In this document: in pieces, positions 61,918 to 64,000 of the stretch
How positions within the stretch are numbered: the stretch's first letter is position 1
How the letters are laid out: the number at the start of each line of letters is the position of its first letter
From: Pigmentiphaga aceris
GTDB taxonomy: Bacteria > Pseudomonadota > Gammaproteobacteria > Burkholderiales > Burkholderiaceae_B
Length of the DNA: 64,000 bases
NCBI RefSeq assembly: GCF_008119665.1
Contig: NZ_CP043046.1
Location: 372,001 to 436,000, forward strand
Direction: 5' to 3'
Translations under genes and position numbers: made by a program
Notes under the pieces: generated by a model
Told to the model about the DNA's origin: nothing
The model's input: only the letters and a program-made list of their open reading frames with translations
Databases searched by the model: none

Positions 61918-63207
61918 ATGTCTCGCAAAGCACCGTTTGCCGCCGATTTTCCCGCAGCATCTGTCGACGCCCCGTCGTCTCCCGCCCGCCGCCGCGCCGC
62001 GATGACGATGGCCGCCGTGCCCATGATCGCCGCCATGCCCGGACTGGTGCGCGCCCAGACGCCGGCCACCGCCACGGTGAACACCACCAAGCTGGCGATT
62101 ACCGATACCGAAGTCACGGTCGGGCAACTGCACTCGGCCACCGGCACCATGGCCATTTCCGAGACGGGTTCGATCCAGGCAGAACAACTGGCCATCGACC
62201 AGATCAACGCGATGGGCGGCGTGCTCGGCCGCAAGATCAAGGTGATTCAGGAAGACGGTGCCTCGGACTGGCCGACCTTCGCCGAAAAGGCCCGCAAGCT
62301 GCTGGTGAGCGACCGCGTGGCGACGGTCTTCGGCTGCTGGACCTCGGCCTCGCGCAAGGCCGTGCTGCCGGTGTTCGAAAAAGAAAACGGCCTGCTGTAC
62401 TACCCCACCTTCTACGAAGGCCTGGAGCAGTCGAAGAACGTGTTCTACACGGGCCAGGAAGCCACGCAGCAGATTCTGTCCGGGCTGGATTGGATTCAGA
62501 AAGAAAAGAAGGCCCAGACCTTCTTCCTGATCGGGTCCGACTACATCTGGCCGCGCACCTCGAACAAGATCGCCCGCAAGCACATCGAGAACGTGCTGAA
62601 AGGCAAGGTGGTGGGCGAGGAATACTACCCGCTGGGCCACACGCAATTCGGTTCGCTCATCAACAAGATCAAGCTGAACAAGCCCGATGTCGTCTACGCG
62701 ATCATCGTGGGCGGCAGCAACGTGTCCTTCTACAAGCAACTGAAAGCAGCCGGCATCACCGCCGACAAGCAGACGGTGCTGACCATCTCGGTGACCGAGG
62801 ACGAGCTGCTGGGCATCGGCGGCGAGAACTGCGAAGGCTTCTTCTCGTGCATGAAGTATTTCCAAAGCCTGGACAACCCCAACAACAAGAAATTCGTCGA
62901 AGCCTTCAAGGCCAAGTACGGCCCGAAATCCGTCATCGGCGACGTGACCCAGGCGGCTTATCTCGGCCCGTGGTTGTGGAAGATGGCGGTGGAAAAGGCC
63001 GGCAGTTTCGACGTGGACAAGGTGGTCGCTGCATCGCCAGGGCTTGAGCTGAAGACCGCGCCGGAAGGCTACGTGAAGGTCGATGCCAACCATCACCTGT
63101 GGTCCAAGACCCGCGTCGGCAAGATCCGCCGCGACGGCCAGTTCGATGTCGTCTACGAGACGGCGGAACTCATCAAACCCGATCCCTTCCCCAAGGGTTA
63201 CCAGTAA
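61918..63207 (+). CDS. urtA: Urea ABC transporter substrate-binding protein
   Basis: 429 residues; the ATG has AAGGAG upstream. The N-terminal signal (1-47) contains an Arg cluster SPARRRAAMTMAAVP ahead of a hydrophobic stretch ending VRAQT, possibly a Tat signal. The mature part matches UrtA: VGQLHSATGTMAISETGSIQAEQLAIDQINAMGGVLGRKI, VFGCWTSASRKAVLPVFEKENGLLYYPTFYEGLEQSKNVFYTGQEATQQI. It binds urea or short amides in the periplasm for import by UrtBCDE. It diverges from the NCS1-kinase fusion; urtB follows 203 bases downstream. Confidence 0.93.
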   Translation: MSRKAPFAADFPAASVDAPSSPARRRAAMTMAAVPMIAAMPGLVRAQTPATATVNTTKLAITDTEVTVGQLHSATGTMAISETGSIQAEQLAIDQINAMGGVLGRKIKVIQEDGASDWPTFAEKARKLLVSDRVATVFGCWTSASRKAVLPVFEKENGLLYYPTFYEGLEQSKNVFYTGQEATQQILSGLDWIQKEKKAQTFFLIGSDYIWPRTSNKIARKHIENVLKGKVVGEEYYPLGHTQFGSLINKIKLNKPDVVYAIIVGGSNVSFYKQLKAAGITADKQTVLTISVTEDELLGIGGENCEGFFSCMKYFQSLDNPNNKKFVEAFKAKYGPKSVIGDVTQAAYLGPWLWKMAVEKAGSFDVDKVVAASPGLELKTAPEGYVKVDANHHLWSKTRVGKIRRDGQFDVVYETAELIKPDPFPKGYQ

Positions 63208-63410
63208 GCAGGCGGCACGTCGCGGGTGGCAGATGCCACCGTGATGTGCGTTGCGCCTGCAAGCGTTCCCGCCATGTCTGCAAACCCGCCCAAGGCCTTG
63301 TGCCGCGGGCGTGTGCGGTGGCGTTGCGCAGTGGTTGATTCTCGGCCCGGCCACATGCCGGCCGCAGCACAGCCGGCCTTGGGCTGGCAGCAATATTCGA
63401 GAGGCCAGCG

Positions 63411-64000
63411 ATGGATTTCTTGTCGGAGTTCGGTGCGATCCTGATGATGCAGGGCTTCAATGGTTTGTCGGTCTTCAGCGTGCTGCTGTTGATGGCGCTG
63501 GGCCTGGCCCTGATCTTCGGCCAGATGGGCGTGATCAACATGGCCCACGGGGAATTCCTGGCCGTGGGAGCCTACGCCACCTACCTGGTGTCGGCCACGG
63601 TGCAGACCTATCTGCCGGCTTTCATGCCGCACTACTTTTTCTTCGCGATGGCATTGGCGTTTGCCGTGACCTTCGTGCTGGGCTGGCTCACCGAGTGGCT
63701 GATGATTCGTCACCTGTACAAGCGCCCTTTGGACACTCTGCTGGCTACCTGGGGCCTGTCGCTGGTGATGCAGCAATCGCTGCGTTCCATCTTCGGCCCG
63801 CGTGAAGTCAGCCCCACCATGCCCGACTGGTTGATGGGCTCTTGGCAGCCCACCGATGGCGTCGACATTCCCATCAATGGGCTCTTCGTGATGAGCATCA
63901 CGCTGATCCTGACGGTGGGCCTGCTGGTTGCCTTGTTCCGATCCGGCTGGGGCCTGCATGTGCGCGCCACGGTGCAGAACCGCAGCATGAGCGGCGCGGT
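63411..64000 (+). CDS. urtB: Urea ABC transporter permease, 3'-truncated by window edge
   Basis: 196 codons are visible, open to the end of the window. It begins MDFLSEFGAILMMQGFNGLSVFSVLLLMALGLALIFGQMGVINMAHGEFLAVGAYATYLV, the LivH/UrtB pattern with NMAHGEF; later RPLDTLLATWGLSLVMQQSLRSIFGPREVSP is specific to UrtB. GAGAGG upstream of the ATG may be the ribosome site. The rest of the urt operon is presumably beyond the window. Confidence 0.92.
   Translation, partial: MDFLSEFGAILMMQGFNGLSVFSVLLLMALGLALIFGQMGVINMAHGEFLAVGAYATYLVSATVQTYLPAFMPHYFFFAMALAFAVTFVLGWLTEWLMIRHLYKRPLDTLLATWGLSLVMQQSLRSIFGPREVSPTMPDWLMGSWQPTDGVDIPINGLFVMSITLILTVGLLVALFRSGWGLHVRATVQNRSMSGA

Noticed and set aside
61846..63393. 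515-codon open frame antisense to urtA
   Set aside because: urtA on the plus strand is a clear family member with a good start; the antisense product has no recognisable domain.

Overview
The window is high-GC, gene-dense chromosomal DNA of a free-living Gram-negative bacterium. Its gene families (branched-chain-type ABC importers coupled to CoA ligases, a Fec-type iron system, MdtABC, CreA, an AnsB-like asparaginase, a urtAB locus beside a transporter-kinase fusion) fit Burkholderiales, probably Alcaligenaceae (Bordetella/Achromobacter-like). This assignment is inferred from gene content, not from a marker gene. I found no rRNA, tRNA, CRISPR array, phage or recognisable transposase.

Layout. 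1-1400: 3' part of a type II asparaginase and a small secreted protein. 1493-10203 (minus strand): one likely operon encoding an acyl-CoA ligase, LivG/H/M, a binding protein, LivF and a PaaK-like protein. It looks like an uptake-and-activation module for an organic acid. 10454-14195 (plus): a divergent Crp/Fnr regulator, YbiB-like and CbiX-like proteins, a glutathione transferase and an unknown protein. 14223-18462 (minus): a FecI/FecR/TonB-receptor iron system with a Fur-like box. 18718-27028 (plus): an outer-membrane-like protein and an MdtABC-type RND pump, also behind a Fur-like box. 27066-29646: a LysR regulator with azoR, then a DUF2501 protein.

29647-30898 holds no convincing gene. It contains two long inverted copies of a repeat whose 104-base core is almost identical between copies. 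Each copy follows the stop codon of the convergent gene on its side. 30899-33310 (minus): a glutamate/aspartate-type ABC importer with no ATPase gene nearby. 33468-39459: a VOC protein, an Lrp regulator divergent from hpd, a soluble hybrid kinase and an aromatic aminotransferase, the last linking to tyrosine catabolism. 39586-45583 (minus): a LysR regulator translationally coupled to a GGDEF/EAL protein, followed by a membrane hybrid kinase with REC and Hpt domains. 45846-46903: two overlapping PCC (DUF296) genes.

47246-49474: His-rich DUF2946 and PepSY membrane proteins, probably metal related. 49584-57374: a secreted hydrolase, two MFS exporters, LysR, CreA, MarR and an EamA transporter, with several short tandem repeats. 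57396-64000: the most unusual locus. A single 1133-residue protein fuses an NCS1 (purine/hydantoin-type) permease, a cysteine-rich segment, a histidine kinase and a receiver domain. It overlaps a LuxR-type response regulator gene and diverges from urtA-urtB (urea ABC importer). A perfect 20-base palindrome lies in the divergent promoter region. I infer that this is a transporter-shaped sensor controlling urea or other nitrogen-compound uptake.
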